From Antarcticirhabdus aurantiaca (GTDB taxonomy: Bacteria > Pseudomonadota > Alphaproteobacteria > Rhizobiales > Rhizobiaceae), in contig NZ_VTOM01000001.1 in assembly GCF_009765365.1 (NCBI RefSeq), forward strand, positions 186,001-250,000: a stretch of 64,000 nt of DNA, read 5' to 3'. Positions 17,687 to 26,518 of the stretch are shown here, in pieces (position 1 is the stretch's first letter; each line of letters opens with the position of its first letter). Made by a program: the position numbers and the translations under genes. A model generated the notes under the pieces. The model was not told the DNA's origin and searched no databases. It saw only the letters and a program-made list of their open reading frames with translations.

Positions 17687-18670
17687 TCAGAGGTTGAGCG
17701 TCTTCATGCCCGCTTCCGCGTAGCGGGTGCCGTGGATGGCGTCGGGGCGGAAGGCGGCGTCGAGCTTGTCGAGGTCGGCGGGCGAAAGCGTCACGTCGAT
17801 CGCGGCGGCGTTCTCTTCGAGGTACTTCAGGCGCTTGGTGCCGGGGATCGGGACGATGTCCCGGCCCTGCGCCAGAACCCAGGCGAGCGCCACCTGGCCG
17901 GGCTTGGCGCCGTGGGCGCTCGCGATCGCCTCGACGACGGCGACGAGGTCCTGGTTCTTGGCGAAGTTCTCGCCGGAGAAGCGCGGAGAGGTGCGGCGGA
18001 AGTCGTCTTCGGCCAGATCGTTCTCCGACTTGAAGCGACCGGTGAGAAAGCCACGGCCGAGGGGCGAGTAGGGGACGAAGCCGATGTTCAGCTCCCGCAA
18101 GGTGGGCAGGATCTCGGCTTCCGGCTCGCGGCTCCAGAGCGAGTATTCCGTTTGAAGTGCGGCGATCGGGTGGACGGCGTGGGCCCGGCGGATGGTGGCG
18201 GGCGCGGCCTCGGACAGGCCGAGGAAGCGGACCTTTCCCTCGCGCACGAGTTCGGCCATCGCGCCGACCGTGTCCTCGATGGGCACGGTCGGATCGACGC
18301 GGTGCTGGTAGTAGAGGTCGATCGTCTCGACGCCGAGGCGCCTCAAGCTGGCTTCGCAGGCCGACCGCACGTAGTCCGGCTTGCCGGAGATGCCGAGGCG
18401 CTCGCCGTTGGGGCCGCGTACGTTGCCGAACTTGGTGGCGAGGACGACCTTGTCGCGCCGGTCGGCGACGGCGCGCCCCACCAGTTCCTCGTTGCGGCCG
18501 ACGCCGTACATGTCGGCGGTGTCGAGGAAGGTGACGCCGAGCTCGAGGGCACGGTGGATCACCGCGATCGACTCGGCCTCGTCGCCTTCCCCGTAGAATT
18601 CGGACATGCCCATGCAGCCGAGCCCGAGGGCGGACACGGTGAGTTCGGGACCGAGCTTGCGCTGTTCCAT
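17687..18670 (-). CDS. Aldo/keto reductase
   Basis: NADPH-dependent oxidoreductase, 327 aa, TIM-barrel fold. The catalytic tetrad is complete: Asp and Tyr in FLDTADMYG, Lys in LATKFG and His in YYQHRVD. The C-terminal cofactor region is seen as [16 protein letters not shown]. It resembles the AKR13/YakC-type enzymes acting on aldehydes and dicarbonyls. It stands alone on the minus strand with ATG at 18670 preceded by AGGAAGGATC. Physiological substrate unknown. Confidence 0.92.
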   Translation of the reverse strand: MEQRKLGPELTVSALGLGCMGMSEFYGEGDEAESIAVIHRALELGVTFLDTADMYGVGRNEELVGRAVADRRDKVVLATKFGNVRGPNGERLGISGKPDYVRSACEASLRRLGVETIDLYYQHRVDPTVPIEDTVGAMAELVREGKVRFLGLSEAAPATIRRAHAVHPIAALQTEYSLWSREPEAEILPTLRELNIGFVPYSPLGRGFLTGRFKSENDLAEDDFRRTSPRFSGENFAKNQDLVAVVEAIASAHGAKPGQVALAWVLAQGRDIVPIPGTKRLKYLEENAAAIDVTLSPADLDKLDAAFRPDAIHGTRYAEAGMKTLNL

Positions 18671-18793
18671 GATCGAGATCCTTCCTGTCGGAGGTCCCCG
18701 GTCGCCAAGCGCGCGAGGCTGGACGCGACGAGCGGCGAGGGCGGGTGACGCGTGCCTAGATAAGCGGGAAGGCCCCCGCGTCGAGGCGGATGC

Positions 18794-19582
18794 TCAGGAG
18801 GGCTTGCGGTTCAGCGCCGAGGCGCCCTGCGGAACGAGCACCGGCTTGACGATCCGCAGCCGCTCGCGCTTGGCGGCCGGCACGGCGAGGCCGCGCGAGA
18901 CGAGCTTCAGCGCTTCCATGACGACGAGGCCGGAAAAGGCCGGCCAGAGGCGGCGGCCCGTGCGCTCCACGGCGGAGGCGAGGCGCAGGAAGCCGCCGCG
19001 CCGGAAGGGCGGAAAGAACAGCGCGTCCGACCAGGCCGAAGGCGCGAAGGCGGCGTCCTTGAGGAGGCGGGCGAGCTGCCCGCGCGAATAGGGCCGGCCG
19101 GAGCCGAAGGGCGTGTGATCGAAGCGCGCCCACAGACCGCGCCGGTTGGGCACCACGACGACGAGCCGGCCACCGGGCGCGAGGACGCGCCAGACCTCGG
19201 AAAGCAGCTCCTGCGGGTGCTCGGCGAATTCGAGGGCATGGACGAGAAGGATGCGGTCGAGGCAGGCATCGCCGAGCGGCAGGCAGTCGAGCCCGACAAG
19301 GGCGGTCTGCGAGGCGCCGCGCGCCGGCCAGCGTAGCGCGCCCTGCTGGGCCGGCATGAAGGCGAGGGCACGCTCGGCATCCGGGCCGAAGCGCTCGAGG
19401 TAGGGCAGGGGATAGCCGATGCCGAGGAGCCGCTCGTCCGGCACGAAGGGCCAGAGTGGCCGCAGCGCCGCGCCGAGCGCCCGCGACGCCAGGCCGCCGA
19501 GCGGCGAGGCGTAGAAGTCCCTGATGTCGACGATGTCGGCGTTCAGGGCGGTCGTCACGGGTTCGGGCGGGCGCGCGAGCAT
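18794..19582 (-). CDS. Class I SAM-dependent methyltransferase
   Basis: 262-aa protein with a methyltransferase type 11 core: LVGLDCLPLGDACLDRILLV covers the acidic and post-II region, then EFAEHPQELLSEVWRVLAPG and GRLVVVVPNRRG. The usual glycine-rich motif I is degenerate (FGPDAERALAFMP stands where it would be expected), as in the rhizobial homologues divergent from gloB. The C-terminal 70 residues are basic. Substrate unknown. ATG at 19582; the start region is divergent from gloB with a 121-bp shared promoter region. Confidence 0.82.
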   Translation of the reverse strand: MLARPPEPVTTALNADIVDIRDFYASPLGGLASRALGAALRPLWPFVPDERLLGIGYPLPYLERFGPDAERALAFMPAQQGALRWPARGASQTALVGLDCLPLGDACLDRILLVHALEFAEHPQELLSEVWRVLAPGGRLVVVVPNRRGLWARFDHTPFGSGRPYSRGQLARLLKDAAFAPSAWSDALFFPPFRRGGFLRLASAVERTGRRLWPAFSGLVVMEALKLVSRGLAVPAAKRERLRIVKPVLVPQGASALNRKPS

Positions 19583-19703
19583 CGCGCCGATACCTAGTAC
19601 GGGAGCGAGGCTCGCGTAAATCGCGCGCGTGCGCCTTGGCCAGCCCTGCGACAGCTCCTAGCTTGTCGCCGAGCTTCGAATCGCTGCCCTGGGAGGCCCG
19701 ACC

Positions 19704-20477
19704 TTGACCGACGCGATCGACATCCGCCTGTTTCCCGCGCGCAGCGACAATTTCGGCGTGCTCGTCCACGTTCCCCGGACGGGCGCCACGATCTCGATCG
19801 ACGCGCCCGAGGAAGCGCCGATCCTCGCGGCCCTCGACGCCGCCGGCTGGCGCCTGACCCATATCCTGACGACGCATCACCACGGGGACCATGTCGAGGC
19901 GAACGAGGCGCTGAAGAGCCGCTTCGGCGCGAAAATCGTCGGTCCGGCCGGCGAGCGCGACCGGATCCCCGGCATCGACCGCGCGGTGGCCGGCGGCGAG
20001 CGGATCGAGGTCGGCGGCCTCGCCTTCGAGGTGATCGACGTGCCCGGCCACACGCTCGGCCACGTCGCCTATCACGCGCCCGAAGCGAAGGCCCTCTTCG
20101 CAGGCGACGCCCTCTTCTCTCTCGGCTGCGGGCGCATCTTCGAGGGCACGCCCGAGATGCTCTGGGCCTCGCTCCAGCGCCTGCGGGCCCTGCCGGACGA
20201 CACGATGCTCTATTGCGGCCACGAATACACCGCGACCAACGCCCGCTTCGCCTCCGAGGTCGACCCCGCCAACCTCATGCTCCACGAGCGCATCCGCGAG
20301 GTGGAAGGGCTGCGCACGGCCGGCCGGCCGACGATCCCCGTGGAACTCGGCCGGGAAAAGCTCACAAACCCGTTCCTTCGCGCCGACGATCCCGATCTCG
20401 CCGCGGCCTTCGGCATGACCGGCGCCGAGCCGGCCGCGATCTTCACAGCCCTCCGACAGAAAAGGGACCGCTTCTGA
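19704..20477 (+). CDS. gloB: Hydroxyacylglutathione hydrolase (glyoxalase II)
   Basis: Hydrolyses S-lactoylglutathione to lactate and glutathione in methylglyoxal detoxification. Metallo-beta-lactamase fold with the binuclear metal motif THHHGDHVEAN, later ligands in VPGHTLGHVAYH and FAGDALFSLGCGR, and the glutathione-binding CGHEYTATNARFA. 257 aa, normal length. The start is TTG at 19704 with GGAGG seven bases upstream. The stop overlaps the start of the cupin gene (TGATG). Confidence 0.93.
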   Translation: MTDAIDIRLFPARSDNFGVLVHVPRTGATISIDAPEEAPILAALDAAGWRLTHILTTHHHGDHVEANEALKSRFGAKIVGPAGERDRIPGIDRAVAGGERIEVGGLAFEVIDVPGHTLGHVAYHAPEAKALFAGDALFSLGCGRIFEGTPEMLWASLQRLRALPDDTMLYCGHEYTATNARFASEVDPANLMLHERIREVEGLRTAGRPTIPVELGREKLTNPFLRADDPDLAAAFGMTGAEPAAIFTALRQKRDRF

Positions 20478-20929
20478 TGTCCACCGCCGCCCTCAACATC
20501 GTGCGCAAGCTCGGCATGAAGCCGCATCCGGAGAATGGCTGGTACGTCGAGACCTTCCGCGACGAGCGCAGGGACGCAAACGGCCGGGCGCTGTCCTCGG
20601 CGATCTACTACCTGCTCCAGGCCGGCGAGACCTCCGAATGGCACCGCGTGACCGACGGGGTCGAGATCTGGCACTGGTATGCCGGGGCCCCGCTCGTCCT
20701 CACCGTGTCGGAAAACGGCCACGACGCGGCGGCCCACCGCATCGGGCCGAATGTACTGACGGGCGAGACGCCGCAATTCGTGGTGCCGGCCAATGCCTGG
20801 CAGACCGCGACGACGCTCGGCGAGTACACGCTCGTCGGCTGCACGGTGACGCCGGCCTTCGACTTCTCGAGCTTCGAGCTGGCGCCGCCGGACTGGCGCC
20901 CGACGCCGCGCAAGGGCGCGACGCGCTGA
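20477..20929 (+). CDS. DUF985 cupin family protein
   Basis: 150-aa single-domain cupin of the DUF985 (cupin_5) family. It shows LGMKPHPENGWYVETFRD at the start, the SSAIYYLLQAGETSEWHRV metal-region and the EIWHWYAGAPL strand, ending with FDFSSFELAPPDW. Homologues bind sugars or small ligands but no general reaction is known. It begins inside the gloB stop codon, so it is cotranslated with gloB. Confidence 0.88.
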   Translation: MSTAALNIVRKLGMKPHPENGWYVETFRDERRDANGRALSSAIYYLLQAGETSEWHRVTDGVEIWHWYAGAPLVLTVSENGHDAAAHRIGPNVLTGETPQFVVPANAWQTATTLGEYTLVGCTVTPAFDFSSFELAPPDWRPTPRKGATR

Positions 20930-20950
20930 GCACTCGCGAGGCGGGGGCGT

Positions 20951-21361
20951 TCAGCCCTCCGCCTCGCACACGACGTCGCCCTCGGGAAGCGTCAGCGTGA
21001 GCTTGGCCTCGAACGCGGCGGCGGCGTCGAGCCCGATCGTGCCGAGCACAGCCTCCTCTTTCGGTTTCAGGTCGAAGGTGCCGTTCTGGGCCGAGCGCGA
21101 GGCGCCGCCGTCGCTGCGGCTCGTCACCGCGAAGCGGTAGTCGCCGGACACGCTCTTGGCACCGCGCACCAGCGCGTCGAGCTTGAGGAGGCCGTCGGCC
21201 CGGCTCTGGCGAACCTCGCAGGTGAGCGGGACCGTTCCCCTTTCGGCGGATTGCGCCTGCGGCCGGGCCGGTACCGGATCGGTTCCCGAGGTCGCGAGCG
21301 CGCCGCCGGCGAGGGCCGCGCAGCTCACCGCCAGGGCGAGAACGAGGGAGCGTCGAAGCAT
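20951..21361 (-). CDS. csgH: CsgH-like curli assembly chaperone
   Basis: 136-aa exported protein: signal peptide (LALAVSCAALAGGALA, cut near residue 23) and a small beta-sandwich domain. The pattern LTCEVRQ ... LLKLDALV ... GDYRFAVTSRSDGGASRSAQ ... GTFDL ... LTLTLPEGDVVCEAEG matches the alphaproteobacterial CsgH family, a CsgC-like periplasmic chaperone that blocks premature curlin fibre formation. C48 and C132 flank the domain. The curlin-repeat gene lies 144 bp upstream on the same strand, strengthening the call. The assignment is by pattern recall, not a search. Confidence 0.78.
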   Translation of the reverse strand: MLRRSLVLALAVSCAALAGGALATSGTDPVPARPQAQSAERGTVPLTCEVRQSRADGLLKLDALVRGAKSVSGDYRFAVTSRSDGGASRSAQNGTFDLKPKEEAVLGTIGLDAAAAFEAKLTLTLPEGDVVCEAEG

Positions 21362-21505
21362 GGCGCCTTCCTTTCGGCTGTCGCTGCGGGCCTCAAGGTC
21401 CAGCCCCGGATGATGTCGGGGCTAAGCGAGAAGCTGACCGCTGAACGTGGCGCGAACCTTGCGCGAGCATGAACCGGTCGCGACCAAGGGTTCTGCATGC
21501 CCCGC

Positions 21506-22009
21506 TCAGCGGCGACCCTGGATGACGACCGAGGTGTTTCCCTCGCCGGTCTGCACCGTCTGCGCCTCCTGGCCGTCGCCGACCTGGATGGTGGCCGCGG
21601 TGTTGTTGTTGCCGGCCTGATCGGTCAGCGAGGCGTTGCCGCGGCCGAACTGCGCGCTGCCCGCGATGTTGCCGCGCCCGGTCTGGATCGTGTTCGAGCT
21701 ATGGTCGACGCCGTCCTGGCCGGTCACCGACTGGTTGTCGACCCCGTACTGGTCGGTGATGGCGCGGTTGCGGCTGCCGCGCTGATAAGTGTCGGAATAG
21801 TTGCGCAGGCCCTGCTGCTGCGTCTGGGCGCCGTTGCCGCGGCCTTCCTGCGTCTGCCACAGGCGGTTGCGCTCGCCGGTCTGGCTCGTGCCGGAGGCGT
21901 TGCCCCAGCCGTGCTGCTCGACGATCGTGCGGTTGCCGGCCTCTGCCCCCGACACGACGGCGGTGGCGGCGAGGAACGAGGCGGCGAGGATGGAGGCGAG
22001 GCGCGTCAT
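21506..22009 (-). CDS. Curlin-repeat amyloid protein (CsgA/CsgB-like)
   Basis: 167-aa secreted protein. A Sec signal peptide covers residues 1-24 (cut after SGAEA). Residues 32-163 are twelve consecutive units of exactly 11 residues with the pattern Q-x-G-x-x-N-x5, for example QTGRGNIAGSA and QFGRGNASLTD; a last Gln starts QGRR at the C-terminus. This is the strand-turn rhythm of curlin beta-solenoids, in which stacked Gln and Asn ladders stabilise the fibre. The ATG follows AAGGAAG. With csgH downstream it forms a minimal curli locus; no csgG, csgE or csgF is in the window, so export must rely on genes elsewhere. Confidence 0.88.
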   Translation of the reverse strand: MTRLASILAASFLAATAVVSGAEAGNRTIVEQHGWGNASGTSQTGERNRLWQTQEGRGNGAQTQQQGLRNYSDTYQRGSRNRAITDQYGVDNQSVTGQDGVDHSSNTIQTGRGNIAGSAQFGRGNASLTDQAGNNNTAATIQVGDGQEAQTVQTGEGNTSVVIQGRR

Positions 22010-22088
22010 GGAGGCTTCCTTCGGGTGGGACGAGGCGTTTCGTCCGGTGTCGATGGAGCCTGTCTTAAGGAGCGGCCGCTGAGCCGGC

Positions 22089-22118
22089 GCTGAACGCTGC
22101 GGTTGTCTGGCGTTCAGC
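22089..22118. promoter_or_regulatory. Inverted repeat upstream of the curlin gene
   Basis: GCTGAACGC and GCGTTCAGC, perfect 9-bp arms 12 bp apart, starting 80 bp upstream of the curlin ATG and overlapping the end of the eamA reading frame. A third GCTGAACG lies at 21440-21447 between curlin and csgH. It could be an operator for the curli genes; it lacks a T-run, so termination of eamA is less likely. Confidence 0.4.
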
Positions 22119-22995
22119 TTGGATGTCCGGCGCCCGCGATGCGCCGGAAGAGCGGCAGGGCCGCGAGGCCGGCGCCGAGCGCGACGAGCGCCGCGCCGCC
22201 GACCAAAGCCGGCGTGAAGGGCGCCTCGCCGAAGGCGACGAGGACGGCGGTGGACAGGATCGGCGCGGCATAGCTCGCGGCGCCGAGAAGCTGGATGTCG
22301 CCCTTCTTCACCCCGTAATCCCAGACATAGAAGGCCGCGCCCACCGGCAGGAGGCCGAGAAGCAGGACGACGAGCCATTCCCCGCCGGTGGCGGGCCACA
22401 CCGTCTCCTCGAAGAGGAGGTGGCAGAGAAGGGACAGGATCGCGGTGCCGGCGCAAAAGCCGGTGACGGCGTCGCTCGGCACGTCCGCTAAGCGGCGCGA
22501 CAGCAGCGAATAGGTCGCCCAGGTCAGCGCGCAGGCGAGGGCGAGAAGATAGCCGGTGAGGTGGCTTCCCTCCATGGCGAGACCGCCGGCGCGCCCCGCG
22601 ATGACGAGACCGGCACCGCAGAAGCCGAGAACCGCGCCGGCGATGTGGAACCAGCGCAGCCGCTCGCCCGGCAGCATGGCCGAACCGAGAACGATCAGGA
22701 GCGGCCAGAGATAGGCGACGAGGCTCGCTTCCGCCGCCGGCGCGGCGCGAAGCGCGGCGAAGTAGAGCGCGTGGTAGCCGAACAGGCCGCCGACGCCGAG
22801 GAGCCACACGGCCGGCGGCTGGCGCAGAACGCCGAGGCTGCCGCCGCGAAGGAGCAGCGCGACGAGCCCGACGAGCGTGCCGATCGCGAAGGTGAGGGCG
22901 GCGAGAAGAAACGGCGGCACCGCGCCGCTGCGCGCGGTGAGGAGCGCGAGAACCGCCCACATCAGGATGGCGAGTCCGCCGATGATCGTCGCCAT
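22114..22995 (-). CDS. EamA/DMT family transporter
   Basis: 293-aa inner-membrane protein with ten hydrophobic segments arranged as two EamA repeats. The first repeat contains FGYHALYFAALRAAPAAEASL and the second LTWATYSLLSRRLAD and AAFYVWDYGVKKGDIQLLG. The pattern of short loops and the WDYG segment recall the YddG-type aromatic amino acid exporters, but the substrate cannot be assigned. ATG at 22995; divergent from the PhzF-like gene. Its end overlaps the inverted repeat upstream of the curlin gene. Confidence 0.88.
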   Translation of the reverse strand: MATIIGGLAILMWAVLALLTARSGAVPPFLLAALTFAIGTLVGLVALLLRGGSLGVLRQPPAVWLLGVGGLFGYHALYFAALRAAPAAEASLVAYLWPLLIVLGSAMLPGERLRWFHIAGAVLGFCGAGLVIAGRAGGLAMEGSHLTGYLLALACALTWATYSLLSRRLADVPSDAVTGFCAGTAILSLLCHLLFEETVWPATGGEWLVVLLLGLLPVGAAFYVWDYGVKKGDIQLLGAASYAAPILSTAVLVAFGEAPFTPALVGGAALVALGAGLAALPLFRRIAGAGHPS

Positions 22996-23120
22996 GGCCC
23001 GTCCCCGTTCGGTCGTGGCTCGGCAGTTAGAGGAGCTTTGTCACGGAGGCAATATTCCCGTTTGGCGGGCGATCGGCCTCGCCTATTCAGGGCCGGTGGA
23101 TCCGATCGAAGGAGGCGCGC

Positions 23121-23963
23121 GTGAAGCGGCGGTTCATCCAGTGCGACGTGTTCTCGGGCGTTCCGGCCCGCGGCAACGGCTTGGCCGTGGTGCTCGACGG
23201 GAAGGGCGTATCCGAGGCGGAAATGCGCGCCTTCGCGCGCTGGACCAACCTCGCCGAGACGACCTTCCTGCTGCCGCCGGAGGACCCTGCCGCCGACTAT
23301 CGCGTGCGGATCTTCACGCCGACGCGGGAGATGCCCTTCGCCGGCCACCCGACGCTCGGCAGCTGCGCGTCCTGGCTGCATGCGGGGGGCAAGCCGAAGA
23401 ACCAGGGCAAGGTCGTCCAGGAATGCGCCATCGGTCTCGTGGAGATCGACCAGACGGGCCGCGTGCCGGCCTTCGTCGCGCCGCCGACGAGCGTCGAGCC
23501 GCTCGGCGAGGCTCGGCTGTCCGCGATTCTCGCGGCTTCCGGGATCGAGGCGGCGCGCGTTCTTCGCAGCGCCTATCTCGTCAACGGCCCGCATTGGCAG
23601 GTGCTGGAGCTGGAAAGCGCGGCGGACGTCCTGGCGATCGACGCCGCGCGCCTCGGGGGCTCCGGCCTGCCGGCGATCGGCTTCACCGGCCGGCACGCAG
23701 CGGGAGAGACGTGCGACTACGAGGTGCGGATGATCGATGCGACCGACGTGCCGCGCGAGGACCCGATCACCGGCTCGCTGAACGCCGCCATCGCCCGCTG
23801 GATGCGCGCCGAGGGCCGTCTGACGGGCCCGGTGACGGTGGCGCAGGGTACGGCGATCGGACGCGTCGGGCGCGTCTTCGTGACCCCCGATCCGTCGGAT
23901 CCCGAGCGCACCCTGATCGGCGGCGAGACGACGATCATGATCGAGGGTACGCTGGACTTCTGA
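23121..23963 (+). CDS. PhzF family isomerase/epimerase
   Basis: 280-aa protein with the diaminopimelate-epimerase-like fold of PhzF. Signature stretches are QCDVFSGVPARGNGLAVV, the acidic catalytic glutamate in TNLAETTFLL, IFTPTREMPFAGHPTLGS, and the C-terminal DPITGSLNAAIARWM. PhzF isomerises trans-2,3-dihydro-3-hydroxyanthranilate in phenazine makers, but stand-alone homologues such as this one act on unknown small molecules; no other phenazine gene is nearby. GTG at 23121 has a strong GGAGG at -10. Confidence 0.9.
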   Translation: MKRRFIQCDVFSGVPARGNGLAVVLDGKGVSEAEMRAFARWTNLAETTFLLPPEDPAADYRVRIFTPTREMPFAGHPTLGSCASWLHAGGKPKNQGKVVQECAIGLVEIDQTGRVPAFVAPPTSVEPLGEARLSAILAASGIEAARVLRSAYLVNGPHWQVLELESAADVLAIDAARLGGSGLPAIGFTGRHAAGETCDYEVRMIDATDVPREDPITGSLNAAIARWMRAEGRLTGPVTVAQGTAIGRVGRVFVTPDPSDPERTLIGGETTIMIEGTLDF

Positions 23964-23969
23964 TCCGCC

Positions 23970-24767
23970 TCAGGCGTCGGCGATGCTCGCCGCGGTGAGC
24001 ATGAGGGTGCCGACCTTTGTCGGGATGCGCACCTTCACCGGCGCGACGAGGTCGGTGTCGCCGAGCCGGGCGAACCAGATGCGGATGGTCTGGCTCTGGA
24101 TGTAGCGAAGCCCGCTCGACCCTTTGCGGTAGCCTCCGACCGGCACGACGCGCACGTCGCAGACCGCCGTATTGCCGGTCCAGCCCGAGGCCCTGAAGGG
24201 CTCGGTGCCGGCGGGGCTGAGCTTGAGGTCGAGGCGCGACCAGCCGTCGAAGAAGGACACCGTGCGGTTGCAGACCTTGGCGGGATCGACCGGCGCGCGG
24301 AAGACCAGGCCGGCCAGCGGGTCGACGACGCTGGCGAGCTGCCCCTTCGTCACCGGCACGTAGTCCTTCGGCAGGTCCTTGCGGAGCTTAGGCGCGATCG
24401 TGGCCTGGCGCACCGTGCCTCGGCGCATGCGGATGTCGCTCGACCACTTCTTGCCGTCGCTGGTGTAGTTCAGCCGGTAGCGGTCCGCCTCCAGGCGGCC
24501 GTTGCGGATGCGGCCCGACGAGGAGGAGGTGCCGCTCGTCGGCGAGAAGAGGTTGGCCAGCCCCGCCGAGGACAGGTTGCCCGAGACGGAATAGGCGTTG
24601 CCGTCCACCGAGGTGGTGAAGGTCGCCTGGCCGACGGACAATCCCATCAGGGATACGGCGTAGCGCGTCGTCACCTCCGTCGAGGCGGCGGCGGCCGGCA
24701 GGGGCGCCATGCCCGACAGGGTGAGGGCGCCCGACAGGAGGGCAGCGAGAAGCTTGGGCGTGCGCAA
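23970..24767 (-). CDS. DUF3108 exported protein
   Basis: 265-aa secreted protein. The start at TTG 24767 gives a clean signal peptide, RTPKLLAALLSGALTLSG followed by MAPLPAAAAS and cleavage; upstream GTG 24806 and TTG 24875 are possible but add residues unlike an export signal. The mature part matches DUF3108: RYAVSLMGLSVGQATF, a Ser-rich loop, DGWSRLDLKLSP, and the C-terminal RIWFARLGDTDLVAPVKVRIPTKVG. Function unknown; probably a periplasmic or outer-membrane-associated beta protein. It lies 6 bp from the convergent PhzF-like gene. Confidence 0.83.
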   Translation of the reverse strand: MRTPKLLAALLSGALTLSGMAPLPAAAASTEVTTRYAVSLMGLSVGQATFTTSVDGNAYSVSGNLSSAGLANLFSPTSGTSSSSGRIRNGRLEADRYRLNYTSDGKKWSSDIRMRRGTVRQATIAPKLRKDLPKDYVPVTKGQLASVVDPLAGLVFRAPVDPAKVCNRTVSFFDGWSRLDLKLSPAGTEPFRASGWTGNTAVCDVRVVPVGGYRKGSSGLRYIQSQTIRIWFARLGDTDLVAPVKVRIPTKVGTLMLTAASIADA

Positions 24768-24890
24768 GGGCGATGGTCCGGTCGAGAGGAGGCGCTCTCT
24801 ATACACGCTACTTTCGCGCGCGACGCGCTTCAATTCGTCGGCATCGGACGAAGCCCGCCTGTTTCCCGAACGCAACAGCGGGGCTCGCCG

Positions 24891-24935
24891 AAACGACCGA
24901 GCGCGGCGCCCCGGTCGGGACGCCGCGCTCGGTCG
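24891..24935 (-). terminator. Terminator downstream of dctA
   Basis: Perfect 15-bp arms (CGACCGAGCGCGGCG at 24894-24908 and its complement at 24921-24935) with a 12-nt loop; on the minus strand a short TTT follows. It lies 24 bp after the dctA stop. The stem is very stable, the T-run weak. Confidence 0.75.
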
Positions 24936-24959
24936 ATGCTGGATGGATCGCGGGCCGGC

Positions 24960-26315
24960 TTACTCGGCCGGGACCATGGCGCCGCGCGCCGCGTCCTCGG
25001 CGGCCGGAGCGGGCAGCTTCTTGCCGCTGAGGGCCGCGTCGAGCTTCTCCTTGTCGAGCGCGCCTTCCCAGCGGGCGACGACGAGGGTGGCGACGGCGTT
25101 GCCGGTGAGGTTGGTCAGCGCGCGGCACTCCGACATGAAGCGGTCGATGCCGAGGATCAGCGCGATGCCCGCGACCGGCACGCTCGGCACCGCCGTCAGC
25201 GTCGCGGCCAGCGTGACGAAGCCGGCACCGGTGATGCCCGCCGCGCCCTTGGAGGAGAGCATGGCGACGAGGAGCAGCATGATCTGCTCGCCGAAGGACA
25301 GGTGGATGCCGGTCGCCTGCGCGATGAAGAGCGCGGCGAGCGTCATGTAGATGTTGGTGCCGTCGAGATTGAAGGAGTAGCCGGTCGGGACGACGAGGCC
25401 CACCACCGACTTCTCGGCGCCGGCCTTCTCCATCTTGTCCATGAGGGTCGGCAGCGCGGCCTCGGAGGACGAGGTGCCGAGGACGAGGAGGAGCTCCTCC
25501 TTGATGTAGCGGATCAGCGCGAAGATCGAGAAGCCGTTGTAGCGGCAGACCGCGCCGAGCACCACGAAGACGAAGAATGCCGAGGTGACGTAGAAGGTGC
25601 CGACCAGCATGGCGAGGTTGACCACCGAGCCGATGCCGTACTTGCCGATGGTAAAGGCCATGGCGCCGAAGGCGCCGATCGGGGCGGCCTTCATCAGGAT
25701 GCCGACGAGCTTGAACATCGGCGCCGAGACGGCGGTGAGGAAGTCGGTGACGGGGCGGGCCTTCTCGCCGACCATGGCGAGCGAGATGCCGAAGAGCACC
25801 GAGAAGAACAGCACCTGGAGGATGTCGCCGCCGGAGAAGGCGCCGACGATTGTCGTCGGGATGATGTTCATGAGGAAGGCGACGATCGACTGGTCGTGCG
25901 CCTTGGTCGTGTATTCCTGGATCGCGCCCGGATCCAGGGTCGCCGGGTCGATGTGCATGCTCGCACCGGGCTGGACGAGGTTGCCGATTACGAGGCCGAC
26001 GATGAGGGCGAGCGTCGAGAAGGTGATGAAGTAGAGCATCGCCTTGCCGGCGACGCGACCGACCTTCTTCAGGTCGGACATGCCGGCGATGCCGGTGGCG
26101 ATGGTGAGGAAGATCACCGGGGCGATGATCATCTTCACCAGCTTGATGAAGGCGTCGCCCAGCGGCTTCAGGTCGGCACCGAGCTGGGGGTAGAAGTGGC
26201 CGAGCGCGATGCCGGCGGCGATGGCCACGAGCACCTGGACGTAGAGCTGCGCGTAGAGCGGCTTCTTGACGGGCGGTTCCGCCGGAGCGTGATGGGCGGG
26301 CAGTGAAATGGCCAT
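24960..26315 (-). CDS. dctA: C4-dicarboxylate:cation symporter DctA
   Basis: Imports succinate, fumarate and malate with protons or sodium across the inner membrane. 451 aa, SdcS/DAACS fold. Family motifs are visible: serine-rich [17 protein letters not shown] (hairpin loop), [20 protein letters not shown] (TM7 cation site), [20 protein letters not shown] (second hairpin) and [20 protein letters not shown] (TM8). ATG at 26315 is preceded by GAGGAGG; the longer open frame upstream is the promoter region. Expression should depend on sigma-54 and DctD, given the promoter at 26397-26412 and the palindromes upstream. Confidence 0.97.
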   Translation of the reverse strand: MAISLPAHHAPAEPPVKKPLYAQLYVQVLVAIAAGIALGHFYPQLGADLKPLGDAFIKLVKMIIAPVIFLTIATGIAGMSDLKKVGRVAGKAMLYFITFSTLALIVGLVIGNLVQPGASMHIDPATLDPGAIQEYTTKAHDQSIVAFLMNIIPTTIVGAFSGGDILQVLFFSVLFGISLAMVGEKARPVTDFLTAVSAPMFKLVGILMKAAPIGAFGAMAFTIGKYGIGSVVNLAMLVGTFYVTSAFFVFVVLGAVCRYNGFSIFALIRYIKEELLLVLGTSSSEAALPTLMDKMEKAGAEKSVVGLVVPTGYSFNLDGTNIYMTLAALFIAQATGIHLSFGEQIMLLLVAMLSSKGAAGITGAGFVTLAATLTAVPSVPVAGIALILGIDRFMSECRALTNLTGNAVATLVVARWEGALDKEKLDAALSGKKLPAPAAEDAARGAMVPAE

Positions 26316-26396
26316 GCAATCCTCCTCAAACATCGCACGGCAAGGGTGCCGCGCTCCCATCCCCGGCAAGGCTCGCCGGGTCCTGTCCCGATGGAT

Positions 26397-26412
26397 TGCA
26401 AAGCCCGTGCCA
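26397..26412 (-). promoter_or_regulatory. Sigma-54 (-24/-12) promoter of dctA
   Basis: Minus strand reads TGGCAC-GGGCT-TTGCA, an exact match to the sigma-54 consensus with the GG and GC elements at the required spacing. The predicted transcript start is near 26386, giving a leader of about 70 nt before the dctA ATG. Confidence 0.93.
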
Positions 26413-26485
26413 TTCCGCGAACGCAGGGCAGACATGCGGAGACGCGGCCTTTGCGCAGCGGCAGAAAGCTCCAGGAGACAAATCC

Positions 26486-26503
26486 TGTGCGGAATATCGC
26501 ACG
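26486..26503. promoter_or_regulatory. Upstream activator palindrome 1 (probable DctD site)
   Basis: TGTGCG-GAATAT-CGCACG, with 5-bp dyad arms GTGCG/CGCAC, about 110 bp upstream of the inferred dctA transcript start. It resembles the DctD-binding sites known before rhizobial dctA genes, and dctD lies on the other side of the promoter region. Confidence 0.8.
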
Positions 26504-26518
26504 CATTCTCCGGCGGCT

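Noticed and set aside
23121-23963. Phenazine biosynthesis cluster
   Set aside because: The PhzF-like gene stands alone; no phzA, B, D, E or G homologue is nearby, and such stand-alone homologues are common in bacteria without phenazines.
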